Below, one piece after another: positions 50,415-59,943 of a stretch of DNA of 64,000 nt (positions within the stretch are counted from its first letter, which is position 1; each line of letters opens with the position of its first letter). The stretch is taken from the NCBI RefSeq assembly GCF_017744015.1, contig NZ_JAGHRA010000016.1, positions 41,168 through 105,167 of the forward strand, written 5' to 3'. This DNA comes from Paracoccus sp. R12_2 (GTDB lineage: Bacteria > Pseudomonadota > Alphaproteobacteria > Rhodobacterales > Rhodobacteraceae). The position numbers were made by a program, and so were the translations under genes. The notes under the pieces were generated by a model. That model made no database searches. It saw only the letters and a list, made by a program, of their open reading frames with translations, and was not told the origin of the DNA.

Positions 50415-51299
50415 TTGACGCCCAATCCCGCCGCACTCAGTCCCGCCGAACTTCGCGCCCGCGCAGACGCGGCCAGCGCCCATCTGCCCGGCCTGATCCT
50501 GTCGGCCGAACGGCTGGCGGCGATGGTCGCGCCCGGCGCGCACGGGCTGCGCCGGGCCGGACCGGGCGAGGATTTCTGGCAGTACCGTCCCGCGCATCCC
50601 GGCGATACCGCGCGCAGCATCGACTGGCGCCGCTCGGCCCGGTCCGACGCGCAGTTCGTCCGCGACCGCGAGGCGCAGACCGCGCAATCGATCGGACTGT
50701 GGGTCTCGGCCGGGCAGGGCATGGGATATGGCGGCGGCGCAGACAGGCCGACCAAGGGGCATCGGGCGCAGGTGCTGGCGCTGGCGCTGGCGATGGTCTT
50801 GCTGCGGGGCGGTGAAAAGGTTGGCTTGCTGGGCCAGCCGGCACGGGCGGGCCGCGTGCAGGCCGATCGCATCGCCGAGGCCTTCGCGATGGCGGCGACG
50901 GCTGCCGATGACAGCGATGCGCCCACCCCCGATCTGCTGCGCCCAAACCGGCGGCTGGTGATCCTGTCGGATTTCCTGACCGATCCCGCATGGGTTCAGG
51001 CCCTGCTGGCGCGGGCGGGGGCGTTGGGTGTGCGCGGCGTCCTGATGCAGGTGCTGGACCCGGACGAAGAGAATTTTCCCTATTCCGGCGCGGTCGTATT
51101 CCGGTCGCTCTCGGGCCGTGTGCGTCATGACAGCCGCGACGCGGCCGGGCTGCGCCAGGCCTATCTGACGCGGCTTGCGGAACGCCGCGACTGGCTGCGT
51201 GCGCAGGCCGACGGCGCGGGCTGGCATTTCGGCCATCACAGCACCGATCACGCCCCGGCGGTCGCGCTTGGCTGGCTGTACCGGGTTCTGGGGGGCTGA
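50415..51299 (+). CDS. DUF58 domain protein
   Basis: A 294-residue partner of MoxR ATPases. The DUF58 signature lies in the first third: FWQYRPAHPGDTARSIDWRRSARSD. A vWA-like central part follows (LVILSDFLTDPAWVQALLAR). I use TTG 50415 (LTPNPAALS), since GAGG lies 5 bp upstream; an ATG at 50385 lies inside moxR. It overlaps the next gene by 1 bp (TGATG). Confidence 0.87.
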   Translation: MTPNPAALSPAELRARADAASAHLPGLILSAERLAAMVAPGAHGLRRAGPGEDFWQYRPAHPGDTARSIDWRRSARSDAQFVRDREAQTAQSIGLWVSAGQGMGYGGGADRPTKGHRAQVLALALAMVLLRGGEKVGLLGQPARAGRVQADRIAEAFAMAATAADDSDAPTPDLLRPNRRLVILSDFLTDPAWVQALLARAGALGVRGVLMQVLDPDEENFPYSGAVVFRSLSGRVRHDSRDAAGLRQAYLTRLAERRDWLRAQADGAGWHFGHHSTDHAPAVALGWLYRVLGG

Positions 51300-54049
51300 T
51301 GCTGGTTCTGGGTCCCCTTGGTTTCGCGGCCCCCTGGGTGCTGACCGCTTTGATCGCGCTGCCGGTCCTGTGGCTGATCCTGCGGGCGATGCCGCCGTCG
51401 CCGCGTCGTGTGGCGTTTCCCGGCGTCGCGCTGCTGCTGGGTCTGGCCGACAAGCGACCCGAGGCACGGCGCACGCCGTGGTGGTTGCTGCTGCTGCGTC
51501 TGTTGGCAATCGCGGCGCTGATCCTGGCCTTTGCGGGGCCGGTCTGGAAGCCGGTCGTGCAGGGACCGGCCAGCGGGCCGCTGCTGGTTGTGATGGACGC
51601 GGGCTGGTCGGCCGCGCCCGACTGGGCCGCCCGCCAGACCCGCGTGGAACGCGCCCTGACCGAGGCTGCGGCGCAGGGTCGTCCAGCCGCGCTGCTGCTG
51701 GCCGACGGTCAGGCCGATCCCGGCCCGCTGCGCTTTGCCCCGGCAGATACGCTGCTGGCCGGGCTTCGCGCTGCGCAGCCGGTGTCGTGGCCGACCACGC
51801 TGCCCGAAGACCCGCAGGCCGCGCTGGCCGAGATTCCCGAAGGCCGCCTGTCGACCCTGTGGCTGGCGGACGGGCTAGACCATCCGAACCGGGTGGACTG
51901 GCTGTCGGCGTTGTCCGCGCGCGGGGCGGTCACGGTCGTGCCACCGCAGCGCGCGCTTCGGGTGCTGAGCCTGCATGACGGTGACACGCCGTCATTGACG
52001 CTGACGGCGACCGACGATGGCGCGCCGGGCATTCTGGCCATCGGACCCGATCCGCAGGGGATCGAACGCGAACTGGCGCGGCTGGCGCCCGGCGAGGGCG
52101 TTTCCGACGGCGGCATCCTGACCCGTCCGGTCGCCATCGACCTGCCGCCCGAACTGCGCAACCGCGTCACCCGCTTCCAGATCGAGGGCGAGACCCATGC
52201 AGGCGCCGTCGTGCTGGCCGATGATCGGGTCAAGCGTCGCAAGGTCGGGCTGGTCGGTGACGCCGACCGGCAGGCCGAAGGGCAACAGCTTCTGTCGCAG
52301 CTGTATTATCTGCGCCGGGCGCTGGCGCCGACGACCGACCTTGTCGAAGGGGGCTTGGGCGATGTCCTGAGCGCGGCCCCAGATGTCATCATCGTCGCCG
52401 ATCAGGTCGAGATGGCCGAGGTAGGCGAGTTGGCCGAATGGGTGAATGAGGGCGGTCTGCTGATCCGGTTCGCGGGGCCGCGCATGGCTGCGTTCGACCG
52501 GCTGATCGACGAGCCGCTGCTGCCGGTAATGCTGCGGCAGGGCGGGCGCGACATCGGCGGCGCGCTGAGTTGGGGCGATCCGCGTGGGCTGGCGCCCTTT
52601 GCCGGCGACGGCGTCTTCGCGGGGCTGCGCGCGCCCGACGATGTCGCGGTCCGCGCGCAATTGATGGCACAACCCGCGCCCGACCTGACCGACAGGACGA
52701 TCGCCGCCTTGTCCGACAATACGCCTCTGGTTACGCGCGACCGGCTGGGGCAGGGGCAGGTGGTGCTGTTCCACGTCACCGCCAATGCCGAATGGTCCAG
52801 CCTGCCGCTGTCCGGCCTGTTCGTCGAGATGCTGGACAGGCTGATCGCGACGGCGCGCGTCTCGCCCGCCGACGAAGCCGCCGACGACCGCGATCAACCC
52901 TTCTGGACTCCTGAAATGGTGCTGGACGGTTTTGGGAATGCCGCGCCCGCGGAAGGGCTGGCCCCGGTGCCGGCGACCGATCTTGCGCAGGGGCCGGGCG
53001 TCGGTCGGCCTGCGGGCATCTATGCCGCCGGCGACCGGCGCGTCGCGTTGAACGCGGCCGGGCCGCTTGCCCTGGCCACATGGCCCGGCGCCACCGTTGA
53101 AAGCGCGGCGCAGACGGCGGGCCGCGATCTGAAGGGTCTGCTGATCGCCGCCGCCGCGCTGATCCTTGCGCTGGATGCGCTGGGATCGGCGGCCCTGGCG
53201 CGGGGCGGGCGCGTCGCTGCGATGTTGCTGGTGGCGATCTTCGGCATGACCGGCACGCGGGCGGATGCCCAGGACCTGAACGCCGAACTGATGCGCGCCG
53301 CCGACGAGGTCGCGCTGGCCTATGTCGAGACGGGCGACGACGAGGTGGACCAGACCTCTTACGAGGGGTTGCGCGGCCTGTCCCTGTCGCTGCGCCAGCG
53401 CACATCGGTCGAACCCGGCGAACCGGTGGCGATCGATCTGGACCGCGACGAACTGTCTGTGCTGACCTTTCTCTACTGGCCGGTTACTGCCGACCAGTCG
53501 CCGCCTTCGCCGCAGGCCTATCTGCGTCTGAACCATTTCCTGCGTTCCGGCGGCATGATCCTGTTCGACACCCGCGACGGCGACGTGGCGGGCGTCGGCG
53601 GACCCGACATGTCCGAGGCGCTGCGCAGCCTTGCCGCGCCGCTGGAGATCCCGCCCCTGGCGCCGGTGCCTGAAGATCACGTCCTGACACGCAGCTTCTA
53701 TCTGCTGGGGGATTTCCCCGGCCGCTGGAAGGGCAACCCTGTCTGGGTCGAGGCCCCGCCCGCCGGTGCCGAGGCCGCCGAGGGTGTGCCGTTCCGGCAG
53801 CTGAACGATGGGGTCAGCCCGGTTGTGATCGGCGCAAACAGTTGGGCCGAGGCCTGGGCCGTCGATGACGACGGTTTTCCGACATTTCCGATCGGTCGGG
53901 GATGGGAGGGCGAACAGCAGCGCGAGATGGCCTATCGCTTTGGCATCAACCTGATGATGTATGTGCTGACCGGTAACTACAAATCCGATCAGGTCCATGT
54001 GCCGGCATTGCTGGACCGCCTGCGCGTGGAAGAGGAGCTTGGCCCATGA
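51299..54049 (+). CDS. BatA-like N-terminal membrane protein with C-terminal DUF4159
   Basis: A 916-residue inner-membrane protein. Residues about 1-90 form the aerotolerance (BatA) N-terminal region with two TMs (LGPLGFAAPWVLTALIALPV and LLLLRLLAIAALILAFAGP). A degenerate vWA-like stretch follows (LLVVMDAGWSAAPDW). TM segments at about 613-650 precede the periplasmic DUF4159 domain (about 690-905), which begins YEGLRGLSLSLRQRTSVEPG and has the Rossmann-like ILFDTRDGD. It overlaps both neighbours (1 and 4 bp). Confidence 0.88.
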   Translation: MLVLGPLGFAAPWVLTALIALPVLWLILRAMPPSPRRVAFPGVALLLGLADKRPEARRTPWWLLLLRLLAIAALILAFAGPVWKPVVQGPASGPLLVVMDAGWSAAPDWAARQTRVERALTEAAAQGRPAALLLADGQADPGPLRFAPADTLLAGLRAAQPVSWPTTLPEDPQAALAEIPEGRLSTLWLADGLDHPNRVDWLSALSARGAVTVVPPQRALRVLSLHDGDTPSLTLTATDDGAPGILAIGPDPQGIERELARLAPGEGVSDGGILTRPVAIDLPPELRNRVTRFQIEGETHAGAVVLADDRVKRRKVGLVGDADRQAEGQQLLSQLYYLRRALAPTTDLVEGGLGDVLSAAPDVIIVADQVEMAEVGELAEWVNEGGLLIRFAGPRMAAFDRLIDEPLLPVMLRQGGRDIGGALSWGDPRGLAPFAGDGVFAGLRAPDDVAVRAQLMAQPAPDLTDRTIAALSDNTPLVTRDRLGQGQVVLFHVTANAEWSSLPLSGLFVEMLDRLIATARVSPADEAADDRDQPFWTPEMVLDGFGNAAPAEGLAPVPATDLAQGPGVGRPAGIYAAGDRRVALNAAGPLALATWPGATVESAAQTAGRDLKGLLIAAAALILALDALGSAALARGGRVAAMLLVAIFGMTGTRADAQDLNAELMRAADEVALAYVETGDDEVDQTSYEGLRGLSLSLRQRTSVEPGEPVAIDLDRDELSVLTFLYWPVTADQSPPSPQAYLRLNHFLRSGGMILFDTRDGDVAGVGGPDMSEALRSLAAPLEIPPLAPVPEDHVLTRSFYLLGDFPGRWKGNPVWVEAPPAGAEAAEGVPFRQLNDGVSPVVIGANSWAEAWAVDDDGFPTFPIGRGWEGEQQREMAYRFGINLMMYVLTGNYKSDQVHVPALLDRLRVEEELGP

Positions 54050-56244
54050 TAGGCGATGCGACCGCGCTGCGTTTCGACCCGATCCTGCCATGGTGGGTGG
54101 TCGCCGCCTTGGCGGGCCTTGCGCTGCTGGTCGCGGGGTTTGCGTTGTGGCGCGGCTTGCGGGGATGGGCATGGCGCGGGTTGGCCGGGCTGGCCGCGGC
54201 GCTGGCGCTGGCCGGACCCGCGCTGGAAATCGGCAGCCGTGCGGGCCTGAGCGACATCGTGATCCTTGTGGACGACCGCTCGGCCAGCCAGGGTCTGCCG
54301 GAACGCGGCGACCAGACGGATGCCGCCATCGACGGGCTGTCCCGGCAAATCGCCGCGCTGCCCGATACGGAATTGCGGCGTGTGACCGTCGGCGATGATC
54401 CCGACGGCACGCTGCTGGGGACCGCCATCACCCGCGCCGTCGCGGCGGAACCCGACGCGCGGCTGGCCGGGGTGATCGCCGTCACCGACGGCCAGATCCA
54501 TGATCCGGCCATTCTGCCCCAGAACATGCCCGCGCCGTTTCATGTCCTGCTGACCGGACGCGAGCAGGACTGGGATCGCCGTCTGGTGATCGAGGAAGCC
54601 CCGGCCTTCGGTCTGATCGATCAGGAAGTGTCCATCCGCCTGCGGATCGAGGATCAGGGCAATGTCCCGGCAGGCATGCAGGGCCGGTCGGCCAATCTGC
54701 GCATCAGCGTCGATGGCGAGGAGGAACAGTCTTTCGCCGTGCCGGTCGGCCAGTCCCTGACCCTGCCGCTGACGCTGACCCATGCCGGGCAGAATGTCGT
54801 TCAGATCGGATTCGATGCGCCCGACCCGGCGCAAGGCGATGCCGAGTTGACCGACCGCAACAACAGCGCCGCCATCAGCATCAACGGCGTGCGCGACCGG
54901 CTGCGCGTGCTGCTGGTGTCCGGAGAGCCGCATGCCGGCGAACGCACCTGGCGCAATCTGCTGAAATCCGATGCGGCGGTCGATCTGATCCACTTCACCA
55001 TCCTGCGCCCGCCGGACAAGTCCGACGGCGTGCCGGTGAACGAATTGTCGTTGATCGCCTTTCCGACGCGCGAGTTGTTCCTGCAGCGGATCGACGATTT
55101 CGATCTGATCATCTTCGACCGTTACCGCGTCCGCGGCATCCTGCCGCCGGATTATTTCCAGAACATCACCCGCTATGTCCGCGACGGCGGCGCGATTTTG
55201 GTTGCCGCCGGTCCCGAAATGGCCAGCGTCGAAAGCCTGAACCTGTCGCCTCTGGGTTCGGTCCTGCCGGCGCGTCCCACGGGACGGATCATCGACCAGC
55301 CCTTCACGCCCGAACTGACCGAGGACGGTCGTCGTCATCCCGTCACCGCCGGTCTGCCGGGCGCGCCCGACGGCGATGCCGGCAGCGCGGGTGACGGGGG
55401 CGATGGCTGGGGACGCTGGCTGCGCATGGCCGAGGTCGAACCTGACCCGCAGGCACAGGTCGCCATGACGGGGGCCGAGGACAAGCCGCTTCTGATCCTC
55501 AGGCGCGAGGGCGAAGGGCGCGTGGCGATGCTGACCTCGGATCAGGTTTGGCTGTGGGGCCGGGGATTCGAGGGCGGCGGGCCGCAGCTGGAAATGCTGC
55601 GCCGCATCGCGCACTGGTCGATGAAGGAGCCCGAGCTTGAGGAAGAGGCGCTGCTGGCCGATGTCTCGGGCGGGATGGATGTCCGCTTTACCCGGCGCAC
55701 CATGCAGGACAGCGCCGGGCCGCTGACCATCACCCGCCCCGACGGAGAGACCGAGGAACTGCCCCTGGCCGAAGCCGGTCCCGGCCGGTTTGTCGCCGAT
55801 TGGACCGCGCCCCAGCCGGGGCTGTATCGCCTGCAGGACGGCGACTTGCGCCGGGTGCTTGCCCTGGGTCCGGCGGCGCCGCGCGAATTCGAACAGACGG
55901 TCGCCAGTGCCGATACGCTGTCGCCGCTGGTCCAGAAGACCGATGGCGGCGTGGCTCGTCTGTCCGACGGCGTCCCCGACCTGCGCACCGTGGCATCCGG
56001 CCGCAGCGCGCATGGTCGTGGCGTGGCGCGCGACTGGATCGCGATCACCCCGCGAGAGGCGGCGACGGTCACCGGGCTGCAACGGCGGCCCGTCCTGCCG
56101 GGCTGGGCCTGGCTGTTGCTGATCGCGGGGCTGATCCTTGCGGGATGGCTGTCCGAGGGGCGCGCGGGGCGCGGCAGCCCGGGCGGCGGATCGGGCGGCG
56201 GCGGCCTGCCGAACGATGCCGCAGGCGCGGGCGGGCGCGGCTGA
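54046..56244 (+). CDS. Membrane protein with glutamine-amidotransferase-like/vWA-like regions
   Basis: A 732-residue protein with two N-terminal TMs (about 16-37 and 44-60) and one near the C-terminus (about 689-707). After TM2, [11 protein letters not shown] contains a DxSxS metal-site pattern as in vWA domains. The middle part (about 285-530) is like class I glutamine amidotransferase-related DUFs ([36 protein letters not shown]), without an obvious catalytic Cys. The tail is Gly-rich. It overlaps the DUF4159 gene as ATGA and is the last gene of the moxR run. Confidence 0.82.
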   Translation: MIGDATALRFDPILPWWVVAALAGLALLVAGFALWRGLRGWAWRGLAGLAAALALAGPALEIGSRAGLSDIVILVDDRSASQGLPERGDQTDAAIDGLSRQIAALPDTELRRVTVGDDPDGTLLGTAITRAVAAEPDARLAGVIAVTDGQIHDPAILPQNMPAPFHVLLTGREQDWDRRLVIEEAPAFGLIDQEVSIRLRIEDQGNVPAGMQGRSANLRISVDGEEEQSFAVPVGQSLTLPLTLTHAGQNVVQIGFDAPDPAQGDAELTDRNNSAAISINGVRDRLRVLLVSGEPHAGERTWRNLLKSDAAVDLIHFTILRPPDKSDGVPVNELSLIAFPTRELFLQRIDDFDLIIFDRYRVRGILPPDYFQNITRYVRDGGAILVAAGPEMASVESLNLSPLGSVLPARPTGRIIDQPFTPELTEDGRRHPVTAGLPGAPDGDAGSAGDGGDGWGRWLRMAEVEPDPQAQVAMTGAEDKPLLILRREGEGRVAMLTSDQVWLWGRGFEGGGPQLEMLRRIAHWSMKEPELEEEALLADVSGGMDVRFTRRTMQDSAGPLTITRPDGETEELPLAEAGPGRFVADWTAPQPGLYRLQDGDLRRVLALGPAAPREFEQTVASADTLSPLVQKTDGGVARLSDGVPDLRTVASGRSAHGRGVARDWIAITPREAATVTGLQRRPVLPGWAWLLLIAGLILAGWLSEGRAGRGSPGGGSGGGGLPNDAAGAGGRG

Positions 56245-56303
56245 GAAGCTTGCCAAGCCGTGGCCGCGTTGCTAACCCGACAGAAATCGCCGAAGGACCG
56301 CAA

Positions 56304-56783
56304 ATGGCTGACGCACCGCGCACCCCCGCCCCCCATACCGAGGCCGATCTGTCGCTGATCAAGCGTATCATCCCTCATCGCTATCCGTTCCTGTTCATCG
56401 ACAGGGTCCGCGACATCGTCCCGCATGAAGGCGGTGTCGGCATCAAGAACGTTACCTGCAACGAGCCGCATTTCCAGGGTCATTTCCCGGACGAGCCGGT
56501 GATGCCCGGGGTCACCATCATCGAAGCCATGGCGCAGACATCCGCGGTGGTGGTGGGCATCAGCATGAACATCATCGACCGGCCGCTGGCGACCTATTTC
56601 ATGGGCATCGACAAGTGCAAGTTCCGCCGCATGGTGGTGCCTGGCGATGTCCTGGAACTGCACTGCAAGGCGCTGCGCGGCGGTGGCAGGATCTGGAAAT
56701 TCGAGGGGCGTGCGCTGGTGGACGGCCAGCTTTGCGCGTCGGCCGAATTCACCGCGATGATGGCCCTGAAGGCCGATGGCTGA
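56304..56783 (+). CDS. fabZ: 3-hydroxyacyl-ACP dehydratase FabZ
   Basis: Dehydratase of fatty acid synthesis that competes with LpxA for 3-hydroxyacyl-ACP. It has 159 residues with [13 protein letters not shown] and the catalytic His and Glu in [15 protein letters not shown] and IIEAMAQ. AAGGA precedes ATG 56304. It overlaps lpxA by 1 bp. It follows the moxR block after 59 bp. Confidence 0.97.
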   Translation: MADAPRTPAPHTEADLSLIKRIIPHRYPFLFIDRVRDIVPHEGGVGIKNVTCNEPHFQGHFPDEPVMPGVTIIEAMAQTSAVVVGISMNIIDRPLATYFMGIDKCKFRRMVVPGDVLELHCKALRGGGRIWKFEGRALVDGQLCASAEFTAMMALKADG

Positions 56784-57571
56784 TGGCTGAGACCCACATC
56801 CATCCGACTGCCGTGATCGAGGACGGGGCGCAACTGGGCGCCGGGGTCCGGATCGGACCGTTCTGCGTGGTCGGCCCGCAGGTGCGGCTGGATGACGGGG
56901 TAGAGCTGAAATCGCATGTCGTCGTCACCGGCGACACCTCGATCGGCGCCGAAACGACGATCTTCCCGTTTGCTTCGATCGGCGAGGTTCCCCAGGATCT
57001 GAAGTTTCGCGGCGAACATGTGCGGCTGCAGATCGGCGCGCGCAACCGGATCCGCGAATACGTCACCATCAATCCCGGCACCGAGGGCGGCGGCGGTGTG
57101 ACCGTGATCGGCGACGACGGTCTGTTCATGGCGGGCAGCCATGTCGCGCATGACTGCCGGATCGGCAACGGCGTGATCCTGGTCAACAATGCCTCGGTCG
57201 CAGGACACTGCCATCTTGAAGAAGACGTGATCATCGGCGGGCTCTCGGGCGTTCACCAATGGGTCCGCATCGGGCGCGGCGCGATGATCGGCGCGGTGAC
57301 GATGGTGACCGCGGATGTGATCCCCTACGGGCTTGTGCAGGGACCGCGCGGTCATCTGGACGGTCTGAATCTGGTCGGACTGAAACGCAGGGGCGCCAGC
57401 CGCGCCGAGATCCTTGCGCTGCGCGATCTGCTTGCCGCGCTTGGGCAGGGATCGTTCCGGGACACCGCACGCGCACGCTCCGGAACCGAGGTGACCGGGA
57501 TGGAGCGTGACGTGCTGGATTTCATCCTTGGACCGTCGGACAGATCCTTCCTTGCCCCGAGGCCCGCATGA
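56783..57571 (+). CDS. lpxA: UDP-N-acetylglucosamine acyltransferase
   Basis: First enzyme of lipid A synthesis, O-acylating UDP-GlcNAc. It has 262 residues built of hexapeptide repeats (left-handed beta helix, about 1-185), with the catalytic His in FMAGSHVAHDCRIGN, the GGLSGVHQWVRIG turn, and a C-terminal helical domain (LKRRGASRAEILALRDLL). It overlaps fabZ by 1 bp and lpxI by 4 bp. Confidence 0.97.
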   Translation: MAETHIHPTAVIEDGAQLGAGVRIGPFCVVGPQVRLDDGVELKSHVVVTGDTSIGAETTIFPFASIGEVPQDLKFRGEHVRLQIGARNRIREYVTINPGTEGGGGVTVIGDDGLFMAGSHVAHDCRIGNGVILVNNASVAGHCHLEEDVIIGGLSGVHQWVRIGRGAMIGAVTMVTADVIPYGLVQGPRGHLDGLNLVGLKRRGASRAEILALRDLLAALGQGSFRDTARARSGTEVTGMERDVLDFILGPSDRSFLAPRPA

Positions 57572-58365
57572 GCCGCATCGCAGTCATCGCCGGTCAGGGC
57601 CGGCTGGCCCCGGCCGTGATCGCGGCGCTGGATGATCCGCTGGTCTATGCGCTGGACGGTTTCGCCCCGGATGTCGCGGCGACACCGTTCCGGCTGGAAC
57701 GGCTGGTGCCGTTTCTGGACAGCCTGATCGAGGCCGGTGTCGAACGGGTGGTCTTTGCGGGCGCGATCCGCCGCCCCCGGCTGGACCCCGAGGCATTCGA
57801 TCCGCGCACCGCGCAGCTTGTCCCGCGCATCCTTGGCGCGATGCAGTCGGGCGATGATGCCGCGCTGCGCGAAGTCCTGAAGGTCTTCGAGGAAAACGAC
57901 CTGACGATCTGCGGCGTCGATGAGCTGATCCCCGACCTGATCCCGTCCGAAGGCGTTCTGGCTGGAACCGTGTCCGATGCGGACCGGCGCGACGCCGACC
58001 GCGCCGCCGCGATCCTGACGGGCCTTGGCCCGTTCGATATCGGGCAGGGCGCGGTGGTGGCGCAAGGCCTGTGCCTTGCCATCGAGACGCTTCCGGGCAC
58101 TGCCGCGATGCTGGAATTTGCCGCTGCCCATGCCGGGCTGCGTCCCAATCCGAACGGCGCAAGAGGGGTCTTCTACAAGGCGCCCAAGCCCGATCAGGAT
58201 CGCCGGGTCGATCTGCCCACGATCGGGCCGGACACGGTCACCCAGGCGGCCGCGGCCGGCCTTGCGGGCATCGTCTGGCAGGCCGGCGGCGTCATCCTTC
58301 TGGATCGCGACGAGGTCGTGCGACGCGCCGATGCGGCCGGGCTGTTTCTTTGGGCACGCGCCTGA
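57568..58365 (+). CDS. lpxI: UDP-2,3-diacylglucosamine pyrophosphatase LpxI
   Basis: Alphaproteobacterial replacement for LpxH, hydrolysing UDP-2,3-diacylglucosamine to lipid X (DUF1009 family). It has 265 residues: N-terminal IAVIAGQGRLAPAVIAAL, central FAGAIRRPRLDPEAFD, and C-terminal FYKAPKPDQDRRVDLPTIGPDTV. The lpxI-lpxB order is typical for the class. Confidence 0.93.
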   Translation: MSRIAVIAGQGRLAPAVIAALDDPLVYALDGFAPDVAATPFRLERLVPFLDSLIEAGVERVVFAGAIRRPRLDPEAFDPRTAQLVPRILGAMQSGDDAALREVLKVFEENDLTICGVDELIPDLIPSEGVLAGTVSDADRRDADRAAAILTGLGPFDIGQGAVVAQGLCLAIETLPGTAAMLEFAAAHAGLRPNPNGARGVFYKAPKPDQDRRVDLPTIGPDTVTQAAAAGLAGIVWQAGGVILLDRDEVVRRADAAGLFLWARA

Positions 58366-58395
58366 GCGGATATCCTTGCAGCGAAGAAAAGCTGG

Positions 58396-58420
58396 CGTCT
58401 TCTTCTTTGCTCAAATACCC
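58396..58420. repeat. Possible fragment of a dispersed intergenic repeat
   Basis: The 85-bp gap between lpxI and lpxB contains TCTTCTTCTTTGCTCAAATA within an imperfect inverted repeat (GCGAAGAAAAG at 58381-58391 with CTTCTTCTTTGC). I recall similar pyrimidine-rich strings repeated between genes in Rhodobacteraceae. Only one copy is seen here, so the call is tentative. Confidence 0.25.
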
Positions 58421-58450
58421 AGAACGCAACGCAGCAACCGGAAAGCACGC

Positions 58451-59611
58451 ATGAAGTTCTTCCTGATCGCGGGCGAGGTTTCGGGCGACCAACTGGGCGC
58501 GGCCCTGATGGCCGGGCTGAAGATCTTGCTGCCCGAGGCACGGTTCTGTGGTGTCGGCGGACCGTTGATGCAGGCTCAGGGAATGGAAAGCCTGTTCCCG
58601 ATGGACGAGCTGAGCCTGATGGGGATCTGGGAGGTTCTGCCGAAATACCGGCATCTGAAACGTCGCATCGCCCAGACCGCTCAGGCCGTCACTGACGCGG
58701 CGCCGGATGCGCTGATCACCATCGACAGCCCGGATTTCTGCCTGCGGGTGGCCCGCGCCGCGCGCGCCATCAATCCCGATCTTCGCACCATCCACTATGT
58801 CGCGCCGTCGGTCTGGGCATGGCGACCCGGGCGCGCGCTGAAGATGGCGCAGGTGATCGACCATGTGCTGGCGATCCTGCCGTTCGAACCGCCCTACATG
58901 CAGGCGGCGGGAATGAGCTGCGATTTCGTCGGCCACCCGGTCGCCACGGCCGATATCGGCGGCCCGGATCAGGCGGGGCTTTTCCGCGCCGCGCATGGCA
59001 TCGCGCCCGATGCGCCGGTGGTTCTGTGCCTGCCCGGATCGCGCAAGTCCGAGGTCCAGCGACTGGCCGGGCGATTCGACGAGGCGCTGATGCGCCTGCG
59101 CGACCGCGTGCCCGAGATCCGGGTCGTTCTGCCGACCGTGCCGGGCGTCGCCGCGATGGTGCGCGACATGGCCCGCCGCTGGCCCACATCGCCCATCGTG
59201 GTCGAAGAACCCGACGAAAAGATCGCGGCCTTCGCGGCGGCCGACCTGGCGCTTGCCGCGTCGGGCACGGTCAGTCTTGAACTGGCGGCGAACCGGATCC
59301 CGATGGTGATCGGCTATGACATGGCGCCGCTAAGCCGCCTGATCCTGAAAATGCTGCTGCGAACCGACACGGTCACGCTGGTCAATCTGGTCAGCGACAC
59401 GCGGGCTGTGCCTGAATTTCTGGGCAGCGCCTGCCAGCCCGGCCCGCTTTCGCACGCACTTCAGGATGTGCTGGAGGACATGGCGACGCGCAAGGCGCAG
59501 CTGGACGCGATGGATCTGACGATGGACCGCCTTGGCAAGGGAGGTGAGGCGCCGGGCCTGCGCGCGGCGCGCTCGGTCCTGGGGGCGGTTACAGCACCGC
59601 GGTCACGATGA
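58451..59611 (+). CDS. lpxB: Lipid-A-disaccharide synthase
   Basis: Inverting glycosyltransferase (GT19) joining lipid X and UDP-diacylglucosamine. It has 386 residues: FLIAGEVSGDQLGAALM at the N-terminus, YVAPSVWAWRPGRAL, LPGSRKSEVQRL in the donor site, and ALAASGTVSLELA. GGAAAG lies upstream of ATG 58451. The 3' end overlaps the convergent ridA-like gene by 23 bp. Confidence 0.96.
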   Translation: MKFFLIAGEVSGDQLGAALMAGLKILLPEARFCGVGGPLMQAQGMESLFPMDELSLMGIWEVLPKYRHLKRRIAQTAQAVTDAAPDALITIDSPDFCLRVARAARAINPDLRTIHYVAPSVWAWRPGRALKMAQVIDHVLAILPFEPPYMQAAGMSCDFVGHPVATADIGGPDQAGLFRAAHGIAPDAPVVLCLPGSRKSEVQRLAGRFDEALMRLRDRVPEIRVVLPTVPGVAAMVRDMARRWPTSPIVVEEPDEKIAAFAAADLALAASGTVSLELAANRIPMVIGYDMAPLSRLILKMLLRTDTVTLVNLVSDTRAVPEFLGSACQPGPLSHALQDVLEDMATRKAQLDAMDLTMDRLGKGGEAPGLRAARSVLGAVTAPRSR

Positions 59612-59939
59612 TCTCGACCTTGTAGTCGGGCGTCGCCAGCTTTGCCTCTCCGGTGGCGCGTGCGGGCGCGTGACCCGGCGCGACCCAGGCGTCCCAGACC
59701 TTGTTCATCGCCGCGAAATCGGCGGCCATGTCGGCCACCCAGATCTGCGCCGAGACGATCCTGGTCTTGTCGGTCCCGGCCTTCTTCAGCAGCGTGTCGA
59801 TCTGCGACAGGATCGCGCGGGTCTGGTCCTCGGCCGATTTGCCGGGTTCGCCCACCTGGCCTGCCAGCCAGACCATGCCACCCGCGACAACCGCCTGGCT
59901 CATGCGCTGGCCGCTTTCGATGCGTTTGATGTCGGTCAT
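59589..59939 (-). CDS. RidA/YjgF family protein
   Basis: A 116-residue trimer-forming Rid protein. Conserved elements are AVVAGGMVWLAGQVGEPGKS, TRIVSAQIWVADM and PGHAPARATGEAKLATPDYKVEI. The arginine that archetypal RidA uses to bind the imine carboxylate (in VARLPK of E. coli) aligns with K100 here (EAKLAT), so this is probably one of the other Rid subfamilies with a different activity. It is 4 bp downstream of the TSUP transporter gene on the same strand and probably co-transcribed. Confidence 0.85.
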   Translation of the reverse strand: MTDIKRIESGQRMSQAVVAGGMVWLAGQVGEPGKSAEDQTRAILSQIDTLLKKAGTDKTRIVSAQIWVADMAADFAAMNKVWDAWVAPGHAPARATGEAKLATPDYKVEIIVTAVL

Positions 59940-59943
59940 GTCG

